A stretch of DNA of 14,032 bases from Novosphingobium sp. (GCA_028697875.1 JAQVEQ010000059.1:1-14032); one strand, 5' to 3'; shown: positions 1 through 5,723, counted from the first letter of the stretch. The notes: generated by a model not told the origin, from the letters alone. Numbers and translations are program-made.

Positions 1-227
1 AGCGCCACGAGTGTTTCGATCAGCACCGCGGTCTGGATGGTCATGTGCAGCGAACCGGTGATCCGCGCGCCCTTGAGCGGCTGCGACGCGCCATATTCCG
101 CGCGCAAGGCCATCAGGCCGGGCATTTCCGTTTCGGCAATCGCGATTTCGTCGCGGCCGAATTCGGCAAGCGTCAGATCCTTGATGACATAATCCTGGCT
201 GGCGTTCTGGACGGAGGCAGTGGCCAC
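1..227 (-). CDS. ahcY: Adenosylhomocysteinase (S-adenosyl-L-homocysteine hydrolase), N-terminal part
   Basis: This cytosolic NAD-dependent enzyme hydrolyses S-adenosylhomocysteine to adenosine and homocysteine, removing the product inhibitor of methyltransferases. Only the first 75 codons are in the window; the rest lies beyond base 1. Read on the minus strand, the N-terminus runs VATASVQNASQDYVIKDLTL, followed by LAEFGRDEIAIAETEMPGLM and KGARITGSLHMTIQTAVLIE. The GARI-GSLHMTIQTAVLIETL block is the highly conserved substrate-domain start of the AhcY family. The start chosen is GTG at 227-225, preceded by AGGAG at 240-236 with an 8-nt spacer; no upstream ATG gives a better match. The gene is divergent from the peroxiredoxin gene, and its leader contains a strong hairpin (270-298). 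Identity is very secure; the exact start is likely. Confidence 0.93.
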   Translation of the reverse strand, partial: MATASVQNASQDYVIKDLTLAEFGRDEIAIAETEMPGLMALRAEYGASQPLKGARITGSLHMTIQTAVLIETLVA

Positions 228-269
228 TCTCGAAACTCCTGGAAAAGCTGTAATTCAGCGCCGCGGCAG

Positions 270-298
270 AAAGGCGACGCTTCGCAGGCGCCGCCTTT
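270..298 (-). promoter_or_regulatory. Stem-loop in the ahcY leader
   Basis: The arms 270-280 and 288-298 form an 11-bp stem around a 7-nt loop (281-287). Every position pairs on the ahcY-sense (minus) strand if one G-U pair is allowed. The structure lies 43-71 nt upstream of the ahcY GTG and is not followed by a T-tract in the ahcY direction, so it does not look like a simple terminator. A second small inverted repeat, GCGGC-TT-GCCGC (300-311), sits directly beside it and shares GGCGGC-type sequence, so alternative pairings are possible. It could be an RNA control element or a DNA feature of the divergent promoter. I do not recognise the SAH-riboswitch core here. Confidence 0.45.
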
Positions 299-353
299 AG
301 CGGCTTGCCGCCGCCTAGGCAAACGCTTGGCGAAATGCGTTGCATCCGGCCCT

Positions 354-385
354 CATGTGCAAGGAGCCATATTTGCACATGCAAA
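354..385. promoter_or_regulatory. Interleaved inverted repeats between ahcY and the peroxiredoxin gene
   Basis: A perfect 9-bp inverted repeat, CATGTGCAA (354-362) and TTGCACATG (373-381), has a 10-bp spacer, so the half-site centres are about two helical turns apart. Its right arm overlaps a second palindrome, TTTGC-ACAT-GCAAA (372-385). The block sits about 70 bp upstream of the peroxiredoxin ATG and just upstream of a weak promoter-like pair for that gene (TTGCGA 390-395, TATGCC 414-419, 18-bp spacing). A dimeric regulator site is the simplest reading; a transcript hairpin is the alternative. Confidence 0.45.
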
Positions 386-439
386 GCTGTTGCGAGAATC
401 CCCCTGCCGGGCCTATGCCCTCGCCCGACAGAGCCATGA

Positions 440-444
440 AAGGA
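440..444 (+). promoter_or_regulatory. Ribosome binding site fixing the peroxiredoxin start
   Basis: AAGGA at 440-444 lies 8 nt before ATG 453. It decides the start against the much longer open frame that begins at base 45, which would run antisense through the ahcY start and its leader. Confidence 0.75.
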
Positions 445-452
445 TGTACCCG

Positions 453-932
453 ATGACGATTTCAGTAGGCGACAAGCTGCCCGACGTTACCTTGGTCAAG
501 GCCACTGCCGAAGGGCCGGAAAAGGTCCAGTCCGGCGAATATTTCGCAGGCAAGAAAGTGGCGCTGTTCTCGGTGCCCGGGGCATTCACCCCGACCTGCT
601 CGGCCAAGCACCTCCCCGGCTTCGTCGCGAAAGCCGCGGACCTGAAGGCAAAAGGCATCGACGAGATCGCCTGCACCGCCGTCAACGACGCCTTCGTTAT
701 GGGCGCATGGAACCAGCGCGACGGCTCCGCCGACGTGACCATGCTGGCCGACGGCAACGGCGATTTCGCCGAAGCGATCGGCCTGACCATGGACGGCAGC
801 GGCTTCGGCCTCGGCAAACGCGGCTCGCGCTGGTCGATGGTGGTGAACGACGGCGTGGTCGAACAGCTCAACATCGAAGGGCCGGGCGAATTCCAGGTGA
901 GCTCGGCCGATCATATGCTCGGGCAGCTCTGA
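453..932 (+). CDS. Peroxiredoxin, Prx5/redoxin type
   Basis: This 159-aa thiol peroxidase reduces hydrogen peroxide and alkyl hydroperoxides in the cytosol, using a reactive cysteine recycled by glutathione/glutaredoxin or thioredoxin in this family. The peroxidatic motif PGAFTPTCS is at residues 42-50, with Cys49 as the attacking cysteine and Thr46 and Pro42 in the usual places. A second cysteine, Cys74 (EIACTAVND), is in the position seen in many bacterial Prx5 proteins. The GSGFGLGKRGSRWSMVV segment carries the conserved Arg of the active site. Length is normal for the family (about 160 aa). The gene stands alone between a divergent ahcY and a bidirectional terminator, so it is probably monocistronic. 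The resolving mechanism (1-Cys or atypical 2-Cys) cannot be told from sequence alone. Confidence 0.93.
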   Translation: MTISVGDKLPDVTLVKATAEGPEKVQSGEYFAGKKVALFSVPGAFTPTCSAKHLPGFVAKAADLKAKGIDEIACTAVNDAFVMGAWNQRDGSADVTMLADGNGDFAEAIGLTMDGSGFGLGKRGSRWSMVVNDGVVEQLNIEGPGEFQVSSADHMLGQL

Positions 933-955
933 AACCTGCATCGCAGCCACCATGC

Positions 956-985
956 AAAAGGGCGCCCCATCAAGGGCGCCCTTTT
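956..985. terminator. Bidirectional rho-independent terminator between the peroxiredoxin gene and folE
   Basis: A perfect 12-bp stem, AAAAGGGCGCCC (956-967) and GGGCGCCCTTTT (974-985), encloses a 6-nt loop. A T-rich tail continues on the plus strand (CGTTT), and the AAAA/TTTT arms give both strands a short U-tract. It lies 24 nt after the peroxiredoxin stop and 48 nt after the folE stop, between convergent genes, and can serve both. Confidence 0.88.
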
Positions 986-1032
986 CGTTTCAGCCTCGTC
1001 GGTTGCCGCTCGGAGGCGTTCGACAAAGGCGG

Positions 1033-1641
1033 TCAGTATCCCATCAGGCTCAGCACTTCCTTGCGGCTGCGCTCGTCCTCGAGAAACACGCCCATCATCT
1101 GGCTGGTGACCATACCGACGCCGGGGGTGCGCACCCCGCGCGCGGTCATGCAGGCATGGCTCGCTTCGATCACCACGGCCACGCCGCGCGGTTTCAGGTT
1201 GTCCCAGATGCACTGGGCGACTTCCGCCGTCAGCCGTTCCTGGATCTGCAGGCGGCGGGCATAACCGTGCAGCACACGTGCCAGCTTGGAAATACCGACC
1301 ACGTGATCCTGGGGCAGATAGGCGATCGCCGCCTTGCCGATGATCGGCGCCATGTGGTGTTCGCAATGCGACTGGAAGGGAATGTCCTTCAGCAGCACCA
1401 CCTCGTCATAGCCGCCCACTTCCTCGAAAATGCGCGACAGGTGGATCGCCGGGTCGTCTTCGTAACCGACGCAGTACTCCTTCCAGGCGCGGGCCACGCG
1501 CGAAGGCGTATCGAGCAGGCCTTCGCGCCGGGGATCGTCGCCCGCCCAGCGAATCAGGGTGCGGATGGCTTCCTGCACATCCTCGGGCACTGGCGGCTTG
1601 CCCCGCGGATCGTCCTCATCCGGTCCAACCAGGCTGCTCAT
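1033..1641 (-). CDS. folE: GTP cyclohydrolase I (type IA)
   Basis: This 202-aa enzyme converts GTP to 7,8-dihydroneopterin triphosphate, the entry step to tetrahydrofolate and also to the queuosine precursor; it acts as a cytosolic homodecamer. The zinc site typical of type IA is complete: Cys93 and His96 in SHCEHHMAP (91-99) and Cys164 in SHACMTARG (161-169). GISKLAR (116-122) and QIQERLT (132-138) are the other family signatures. Length matches the family. Start ATG 1641-1639 is preceded on the minus strand by AGAAGGGGAAA. The gene ends at the shared terminator 956-985. The regulator gene at 1822-2604 lies upstream in the same direction with a 180-bp gap, so an own promoter is likely. Confidence 0.97.
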   Translation of the reverse strand: MSSLVGPDEDDPRGKPPVPEDVQEAIRTLIRWAGDDPRREGLLDTPSRVARAWKEYCVGYEDDPAIHLSRIFEEVGGYDEVVLLKDIPFQSHCEHHMAPIIGKAAIAYLPQDHVVGISKLARVLHGYARRLQIQERLTAEVAQCIWDNLKPRGVAVVIEASHACMTARGVRTPGVGMVTSQMMGVFLEDERSRKEVLSLMGY

Positions 1642-1743
1642 TCGGCTTTCCCCTTCTCACCTTTTCCTTGTCGGTTGCGCGGCATTTCCTCCGCGATGGG
1701 CGCCCTTAGCCATAAGGAAAGGACCTTGTCGACCATTGCCGCC

Positions 1744-1784
1744 CCGGAAAGCATTCCCTTCCGGCAGGCCGAAAACGCCGGAAG
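1744..1784 (-). promoter_or_regulatory. Competing hairpins between the XRE regulator gene and folE
   Basis: CTTCCGGC (1758-1765) pairs perfectly with GCCGGAAG (1777-1784) across an 11-nt loop. Its TTCCGG core (1759-1764) can instead pair with CCGGAA at 1744-1749. The central segment can therefore join either partner but not both. There is no clear T-tract after either hairpin in the minus direction, so a terminator for the upstream gene is only weakly supported. The rest of the 180-bp spacer (1642-1821) shows no gene. Confidence 0.3.
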
Positions 1785-1821
1785 CCGCCCATTTGCCCGT
1801 GATTCCACCAATCGGCACGTC

Positions 1822-2604
1822 TCACCCGCCCCAGTCGCTTTCCTTGCTGACCGCCTTGTTGAGCATCTGCAGGTCGAGCGGCCGCATGGCGCACAACATG
1901 CCGTACCACTTGCGCGTCAGGAGCGCGGAATCCCGGTCACGCTCGGCCAGGGCCTGCACGTCCCGCCGATGCTGTTCGATCAATTCGACCAGCATGGCCG
2001 CGCCGGCATCGGACAATTTCATCACTTCCGAAGCATAGACCGCGTCCGCCGCGGCAAAATCGATCGCGAGGAAATGCGGCTTCATGTAGGCTTCGAACAA
2101 TGCACGCATGGGCGACTTGCGGAAAATGATCGCACGGTCGACCAGCGGGCGGACCCTGCCATTGCCGAACCGGTCGATCAGCGCCAACCGTTCGAGCTTG
2201 GCCAGGGCCGTTTCCATCAGTTGTGCCGGCACGCCGAGATCCTCGGCGATTTCCTGCGGGGAAATACCCCCCACGATCGTCATGAACAGGAAGGAGAGGA
2301 ACACGTCGCTTGCCAGTTCCCGTTCCTGCGCCAGGGTGAGTTCGCGCGCCAGGCCCGGCTGCGCGTGTTCGGCATCGCGGGCGAGATCGGCAATGCCCAT
2401 CCCGCACAGGGCGGCAAGCCGCTCGATCCGCTCGAGCGTCAGCCCCTTTCCGGAAAGCCAGCGCTTGGCCGTTGCCTCGCTCACCTGGAACTCCCCGGCA
2501 AGGCGGCGGGCAGTCCATCCCGCCTGGCGCAATTGCCTGCGCAAAAGGGCGACCATGGCCGAGCTGACAGATTCGTGCCGCATTGCTGTTGCAAGAGATG
2601 GCAT
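1822..2604 (-). CDS. XRE-type helix-turn-helix transcriptional regulator
   Basis: This 260-aa protein has an N-terminal Cro/CI-like helix-turn-helix at about residues 18-78, with recognition region GWTARRLAGEFQVSEATAKRW (30-49) followed by LTLERIERLAALCGMGIADL. The middle part, about 114-155 (GISPQEIAEDLGVPAQLMET, then LERLALIDRFGNGRVRPLV), looks like a second, winged-helix type fold. The last hundred residues are mainly helical and I do not recognise a ligand domain there. I know similar two-part XRE proteins as uncharacterised regulators, so no target or ligand can be named. ATG 2604 is used; ATG 2583 (MRHESV) and ATG 2556 (MVALL) are possible alternatives, none with a strong ribosome site. 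It diverges from an Lrp-type regulator gene, and a TATACT box (2700-2695) is a fair -10 for it. Confidence 0.82.
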   Translation of the reverse strand: MPSLATAMRHESVSSAMVALLRRQLRQAGWTARRLAGEFQVSEATAKRWLSGKGLTLERIERLAALCGMGIADLARDAEHAQPGLARELTLAQERELASDVFLSFLFMTIVGGISPQEIAEDLGVPAQLMETALAKLERLALIDRFGNGRVRPLVDRAIIFRKSPMRALFEAYMKPHFLAIDFAAADAVYASEVMKLSDAGAAMLVELIEQHRRDVQALAERDRDSALLTRKWYGMLCAMRPLDLQMLNKAVSKESDWGG

Positions 2605-2674
2605 CTCGCCCCGCTTGGCAAGGAGGGAAAGGCGGAAAACGTGGCAATTCCCCTTGCCTTGGGCTCACCAGGCC

Positions 2675-2700
2675 GTCAAATTGACCATTCGCGTAGTATA
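2675..2700 (-). promoter_or_regulatory. Candidate promoter and palindrome for the XRE regulator gene
   Basis: On the minus strand TATACT (2700-2695) matches a -10 box at five of six positions; the -35 region is poor. About ten bases downstream, near the predicted start of transcription, lies the 11-bp palindrome GTCAA-A-TTGAC (2675-2685). A site at that spot would suit repression, perhaps by the encoded regulator itself. The remainder of the divergent spacer (2605-2811) has no other clear signal. Confidence 0.35.
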
Positions 2701-2734
2701 TATCAGCGCCGATTACGCAAAAGAACGCAAGCTT

Positions 2735-2809
2735 ATGCCAAGAATTCCCTGCGATACCGACCACGCCGTGCCGCGCAGGCGCGTCCCTTGCGACAAGGCT
2801 AGCGACTGA
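2735..2809 (+). CDS. Possible 24-aa upstream ORF before the Lrp/AsnC gene
   Basis: ATG 2735 opens a 24-codon frame (MPRIPCDTDHAVPRRRVPC then DKASD) whose TGA (2807-2809) is 2 nt before the GTG of the regulator gene. The spacing would allow translational coupling, which might matter because the GTG has no good ribosome site of its own. However, this ATG also lacks a convincing ribosome site and the peptide resembles nothing I know. It is reported as a possibility only. Confidence 0.15.
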   Translation: MPRIPCDTDHAVPRRRVPCDKASD

Positions 2810-2811
2810 TC

Positions 2812-3273
2812 GTGACCGAACCGCCGATCGACGATCTCGACCGCCAGTTGATCGCCATTCTCTCCGGGAATGCGCAGGTTTCCAACCGCCGCGTCGCCTC
2901 TGAACTGGGGGTAACAGAAGGGACCGTGCGCAGCCGGATCCGGCGGTTGCAGCAGGAGCGCCTGATCAGTTTCACCGCGATTACCGGGCTGGAACTGGCT
3001 TCCAAATCGCAACTCGGCAAGATTCGCATCCAGGCCGACGCCCTGCGCCAGAAGGATCTGGCCGAAACGATCAGCCGGATGGATCCGGTCAACGCCGTCA
3101 TGCTGACGATGGGATCGTTCAATATCCTCGCCATGTGCCTGTTCGAAGATCTGGAAGAGCTGGCCACGCTGGCGTCGGACCGGATTCTCGCCCTGCCCGG
3201 CGTGTACCACGTCGAAACGTCGGTCGCGGTGCGGCAGGTGAAATACAACGCGCTGATCGCAAAAATCACCTGA
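2812..3273 (+). CDS. Lrp/AsnC family transcriptional regulator
   Basis: This 153-aa DNA-binding protein has the classic two-part layout. The N-terminal winged helix-turn-helix is at residues 5-55 (LDRQLIAILSGNAQVSNRRV, then GVTEGTVRSRIRRLQQERLI). The C-terminal RAM/AsnC ligand-binding domain is at about 65-150, with LPGVYHVETSVAVRQVKYNA near the end. Family members form octamers or dimers and usually respond to amino acids or other small metabolites; the ligand here cannot be told. The start is GTG 2812. It has no strong Shine-Dalgarno; AAGG at 2795-2798 is 13 nt away and lies in the small inverted repeat CCTTG-CGA-CAAGG (2786-2798). The gene is convergent with the Baeyer-Villiger monooxygenase gene, so a regulatory link is possible but not shown. 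Confidence 0.9.
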   Translation: MTEPPIDDLDRQLIAILSGNAQVSNRRVASELGVTEGTVRSRIRRLQQERLISFTAITGLELASKSQLGKIRIQADALRQKDLAETISRMDPVNAVMLTMGSFNILAMCLFEDLEELATLASDRILALPGVYHVETSVAVRQVKYNALIAKIT

Positions 3274-3306
3274 ACAGGCAGTTTCGCGCCCCCCTTTACA
3301 CGCCCA

Positions 3307-3339
3307 ATAAAAACGGGGCCGGACAACTGTCCGGCCCCG
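3307..3339 (-). terminator. Rho-independent terminator of the monooxygenase gene
   Basis: A perfect 11-bp GC-rich stem (3314-3324 with 3329-3339) has a 4-nt loop and is followed on the minus strand by TTTTTATT (3313 down to 3306). It lies 28 nt after the monooxygenase stop. In the plus direction, for the Lrp gene, the hairpin has no T-tract, so it mainly serves the minus strand. Confidence 0.88.
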
Positions 3340-3367
3340 CCACGGTCCTTGGTGCGGCAGCCCGCGA

Positions 3368-5305
3368 TCAGGAGACGACCAGCGCCTTCTCATCGGGCCT
3401 GCGCGTCCAGCTCCAGTATTCCGAGAGCATGAACGGGCACGACACGTAGTTGCGACCCTTGCTGTTGAGGTAATAGCTCTTCGCCTTCGGGTGCGACCAG
3501 ATCATGTGCTGCATCTGGTCTTCGACCTTCTCGTTCCACTCATTGTAGGCTTCAACGGTCGGTTCGATGGCGTGGCCGCCTTCGGCAACCATGCGATCGA
3601 GCGCCTCGATGATGTAGTGGATCTGCGCTTCGAGCACCATGTTGACGCCCGCCGCGTGGTTCGGCGCGGAGTTCGGCCCGAGCGTCATGAAGAAGTTCGG
3701 GTAGGCCGGCGCCATCACGCCGAGGTACGAACGCGCATCGTCCGTGCCCCAGGCTTCCTGAAGGTCAGCCCCGTTGCGGCCATAGACCTCGAGCGGCCCA
3801 AGCGCGGGCGACAGCTCGAACCCGGTGGCGAGCGCGATCACGTCCACTTCGTAGCGCTTGCCGCTCTTGGTGACGATCGCGTTCTCCTCGATATGGTCGA
3901 TCCCGTCGGTATCGAGCGTGACGTTCGGCTTGAGCAGCGTGTCGAGCCAGCCACCTTCCGCGTCGAGCACGATGCGCTTGCCGAAGATCGGATAGTCGGG
4001 AACGATCTTCTCGACCAAGTCCGGACGGTCCTTCAGCTTCTCGTTGATGTACCACAGGGCATATTCGCGGGCGGCGTGGTTCTGCGCGGAGATGGAGATG
4101 TCCGGCGTCGGCCAGTTCTCTTCCATCTTCACGTTGTTGTAGAGGCCGTCGCCCGTGAACCAGTAGACGCGGAAGCGGAACCATTCCTTGTAGTGCGGGA
4201 TGTGCTTCAGCGCGAAGCGGATGTGCTCGTTCACCGGCGTGTTGATATCCGGGTTGTTGAGCACCCAGTGCTTCGAACGCTGGAAGATCACCAGGCTTTC
4301 GACATCGTCGGCGATTGCCGGGCCGATCTGCGCGGCGCTGGCCCCGGTGCCGATCAAGGCGACCTTCTTGCCCTTGAGATCGACCGAGTTGTCCCACCCG
4401 GCGCTGTGCATCTTCGGGCCCTTGAACGTATCGAGGCCCGGAATGTTCGGCATCGACCAGCGGTTGAGCACGCCATGGGCGAGAATCACCGCGTTGGCGT
4501 CTTCGGTCTTGGTCGTGCCGTCGCCCTTCTGCAGAGTGACGTGCCAGACGCTCTTGGCGTCGTCCCAGCGGCATTCGACGACCTTGGTGTCGAACTGCAC
4601 GTTGCCGCGAATGCCGTACTTGTCGGCCACCGACAGCAGGTATTCCTGAATTTCAGGACCCTTCGGGTGGTAGGTCGACCAGTCGGGGTTCAGTTCGAAC
4701 GAATAGGAATAGAAGTGACTCGGGGTGTCGAGGCCAACGCCCGGATAGGTGTTTTCGAGCCAGGTGCCGCCGAGTTCCTTGTTCTTCTCGATGATCGTGT
4801 AGTCATAGCCGGCTTCGGCGAGCTTGATGCCCGCGGCAATGCCGGTCATGCCGCCGCCGATAATCAGGACCTTGACGCCCTGCGGCATCTTGCGGCCCGG
4901 AACATCCTTGCGCGGAATCGGGCGTTCGAAGCCCATCTGGTCGTAAAGCACGGGAACCTGCGCTTCGGGCACTTCCTCGCCGACGCTCACGCCCATCATG
5001 TGGCGCAGCAACCGGGTATCGATCGGCCTTTCTTCCGGCGGAGTCGGGCTGGTCAGCAGCGCGAACAGCCTGTCGCGCAGGTCTTGCGCCATTTCCTCGG
5101 GCACGCTCGACGGGCCTTCCGCCGTATAGATGCCGCGCAGGTATGGCGCGAAGCTGTCGAGGTATTCCTCGTCATGCGAATACGTGGTGTAGACCATCAG
5201 CAGGGTCGGAATGTTGGCATCCTGCAATGCGGCCTTGAGCCCTTCGGTATCCGTGATCGGAAGCGGGCAATCGCTCATGATCACGGCCTTTCCCATAACG
5301 TTCAT
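3368..5305 (-). CDS. FAD/NADPH-dependent Baeyer-Villiger monooxygenase, long (HAPMO-like) type
   Basis: This 645-aa flavoprotein is predicted to insert one oxygen atom of O2 next to a ketone, giving an ester or lactone, using NADPH. The FAD-binding Rossmann motif is GGGMTG (150-155). It is followed by GGTWLENTYPGVGLD (179-193), the GGxWxxxxYPGxxxD signature. The Baeyer-Villiger fingerprint FxGxxxHxxxWD is exact: F294, G296, H300, W304, D305. The NADPH Rossmann motif is GTGASA (319-324). An extra N-terminal region of about 140 residues precedes the FAD motif, as in 4-hydroxyacetophenone monooxygenase (about 640 aa), so an aryl or alkyl ketone substrate is plausible but unproven. The start chosen is ATG 5305 because AAGGGA (5319-5314) lies 8 nt before it; ATG 5278 is a second option. 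The longer frame from 5383 would begin inside the operator palindrome. No partner catabolic genes are adjacent. Confidence 0.9.
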   Translation of the reverse strand: MNVMGKAVIMSDCPLPITDTEGLKAALQDANIPTLLMVYTTYSHDEEYLDSFAPYLRGIYTAEGPSSVPEEMAQDLRDRLFALLTSPTPPEERPIDTRLLRHMMGVSVGEEVPEAQVPVLYDQMGFERPIPRKDVPGRKMPQGVKVLIIGGGMTGIAAGIKLAEAGYDYTIIEKNKELGGTWLENTYPGVGLDTPSHFYSYSFELNPDWSTYHPKGPEIQEYLLSVADKYGIRGNVQFDTKVVECRWDDAKSVWHVTLQKGDGTTKTEDANAVILAHGVLNRWSMPNIPGLDTFKGPKMHSAGWDNSVDLKGKKVALIGTGASAAQIGPAIADDVESLVIFQRSKHWVLNNPDINTPVNEHIRFALKHIPHYKEWFRFRVYWFTGDGLYNNVKMEENWPTPDISISAQNHAAREYALWYINEKLKDRPDLVEKIVPDYPIFGKRIVLDAEGGWLDTLLKPNVTLDTDGIDHIEENAIVTKSGKRYEVDVIALATGFELSPALGPLEVYGRNGADLQEAWGTDDARSYLGVMAPAYPNFFMTLGPNSAPNHAAGVNMVLEAQIHYIIEALDRMVAEGGHAIEPTVEAYNEWNEKVEDQMQHMIWSHPKAKSYYLNSKGRNYVSCPFMLSEYWSWTRRPDEKALVVS

Positions 5306-5369
5306 TTTCGTGTTCCCTTGTTTGCAAAAACTCACTGGCGGACTCGGGGCCGGATGCCGCCGTCCGAAA

Positions 5370-5389
5370 ATGTAAGTATCCACTTACAT
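5370..5389. promoter_or_regulatory. Perfect 20-bp operator-like palindrome upstream of the monooxygenase gene
   Basis: ATGTAAGT (5370-5377) and ACTTACAT (5382-5389) are perfect 8-bp arms with a 4-bp centre (ATCC). This is the size and form of many TetR-family operators. It lies 65-84 bp upstream of the monooxygenase ATG. On the minus strand it contains GATACT (5380-5375), a four-of-six match to a -10 box, so a bound protein would block RNA polymerase. No TetR-type gene is present in the window. Confidence 0.6.
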
Positions 5390-5400
5390 GCGAGGGTTTT

Positions 5401-5414
5401 ATGATCTGGATCAA
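5401..5414. promoter_or_regulatory. FNR/FixK-like box upstream of the monooxygenase gene
   Basis: ATGAT-CTGG-ATCAA matches the FNR/FixK consensus TTGAT-N4-ATCAA at nine of ten defined positions. If transcription of the monooxygenase gene starts about 7 nt after the candidate -10 at 5380-5375, the centre of this box is near -40, the usual place of a class II activator site. The matching -35 region is poor (CATAAA), which fits an activator-dependent promoter. One such match in a 14-kb window could also be chance. Confidence 0.4.
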
Positions 5415-5594
5415 ATTTAATCGAACGCTTGCGTCGATTCACGAGATCGCGCGATGCAAACCGCCCTGCGGGAAGTGCGCAGAGGGGATAACGCCGGATA
5501 CGAAGTTGGCGATGGCCGGGAAACGCCTCAACCGATCCGCCACCGCGATACGCCGGTGCGAGCGTGAAGCTTCACGCCGCTTAATGGGGCCCGA
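5415..5594. other. Gene-poor spacer between the monooxygenase promoter and the tRNA-Arg region
   Basis: No convincing gene is seen here. Together with the control sites on its left and the hairpins on its right, it makes up about 450 bp (5306-5759) without a supported gene. The only marked feature is a perfect 16-bp palindrome without loop, GCGTGAAGCTTCACGC (5562-5577). A 34-codon GTG frame on the minus strand, ending near 5440, and a 77-codon plus-strand frame from 5401 both lack family resemblance; the plus-strand frame ends inside the terminator hairpin at 5595-5636. Confidence 0.5.
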
Positions 5595-5636
5595 AACTAA
5601 CAAAGGGTCCTCCTTGCGGACGACCCTTTGTTAGTT
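5595..5636 (-). terminator. Large terminator-like hairpin after a partial tRNA 3' end copy
   Basis: A perfect 15-bp stem (5595-5609 with 5622-5636) is capped by a smaller TCC/GGA stem with a GCAA tetraloop when read on the minus strand. The minus-strand 3' arm ends in CCCTTTGTTAGTT, a weak U-rich tail. It directly follows a second copy of the tRNA-Arg 3' end (5634-5654), mirroring the terminator that follows the intact tRNA. Confidence 0.6.
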
Positions 5637-5654
5637 GGCGCGCCCGGAACGATT
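5634..5654 (-). repeat. Copy of the tRNA-Arg 3' end (direct repeat, left copy)
   Basis: These 21 bp are identical to 5758-5778, which cover the last 19 bases of tRNA-Arg (including the CCA) plus 2 bp of flank. The copies are in the same orientation, 124 bp apart. Beyond the repeat this copy does not continue into a tRNA: D-stem, anticodon and the rest of the T-arm are missing. A repeat of a tRNA 3' end is the usual form of an integration (att) site; a decayed tandem tRNA-terminator duplication is the alternative. Confidence 0.6.
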
Positions 5655-5723
5655 GTCCTCGCGCTACGCGCTCGTTCGTCTCGGCTGCGCCTCGACTCCG
5701 TTTCAAATTGCCCGATGGCACAA

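Noticed and set aside
228..345. SAH or SAM riboswitch upstream of ahcY
   Set aside because: A hairpin is present, but I could not find the conserved core of the SAH riboswitch or the SAM-II type fold, so no known riboswitch is called.
45..452. N-terminal extension of the peroxiredoxin frame back to base 45
   Set aside because: It is antisense to the ahcY coding start and its leader, has no family resemblance, and ATG 453 has a good ribosome site and gives the usual family length.
952..2802. 616-codon open frame on the plus strand
   Set aside because: It runs antisense through folE and the XRE regulator gene; long shadow frames are common in GC-rich DNA, and the composition (many Arg, Gln, His) is that of a reverse-strand reading.
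3491..5404. 637-codon open frame on the plus strand
   Set aside because: It is fully antisense to the monooxygenase gene, whose motifs are unmistakable; the protein is His/Arg/Val-rich with no domain.
5401..5634. 77-codon plus-strand frame with a Cys-rich start
   Set aside because: It starts within the FNR-like box, has no ribosome site, ends inside a terminator hairpin and matches no family.
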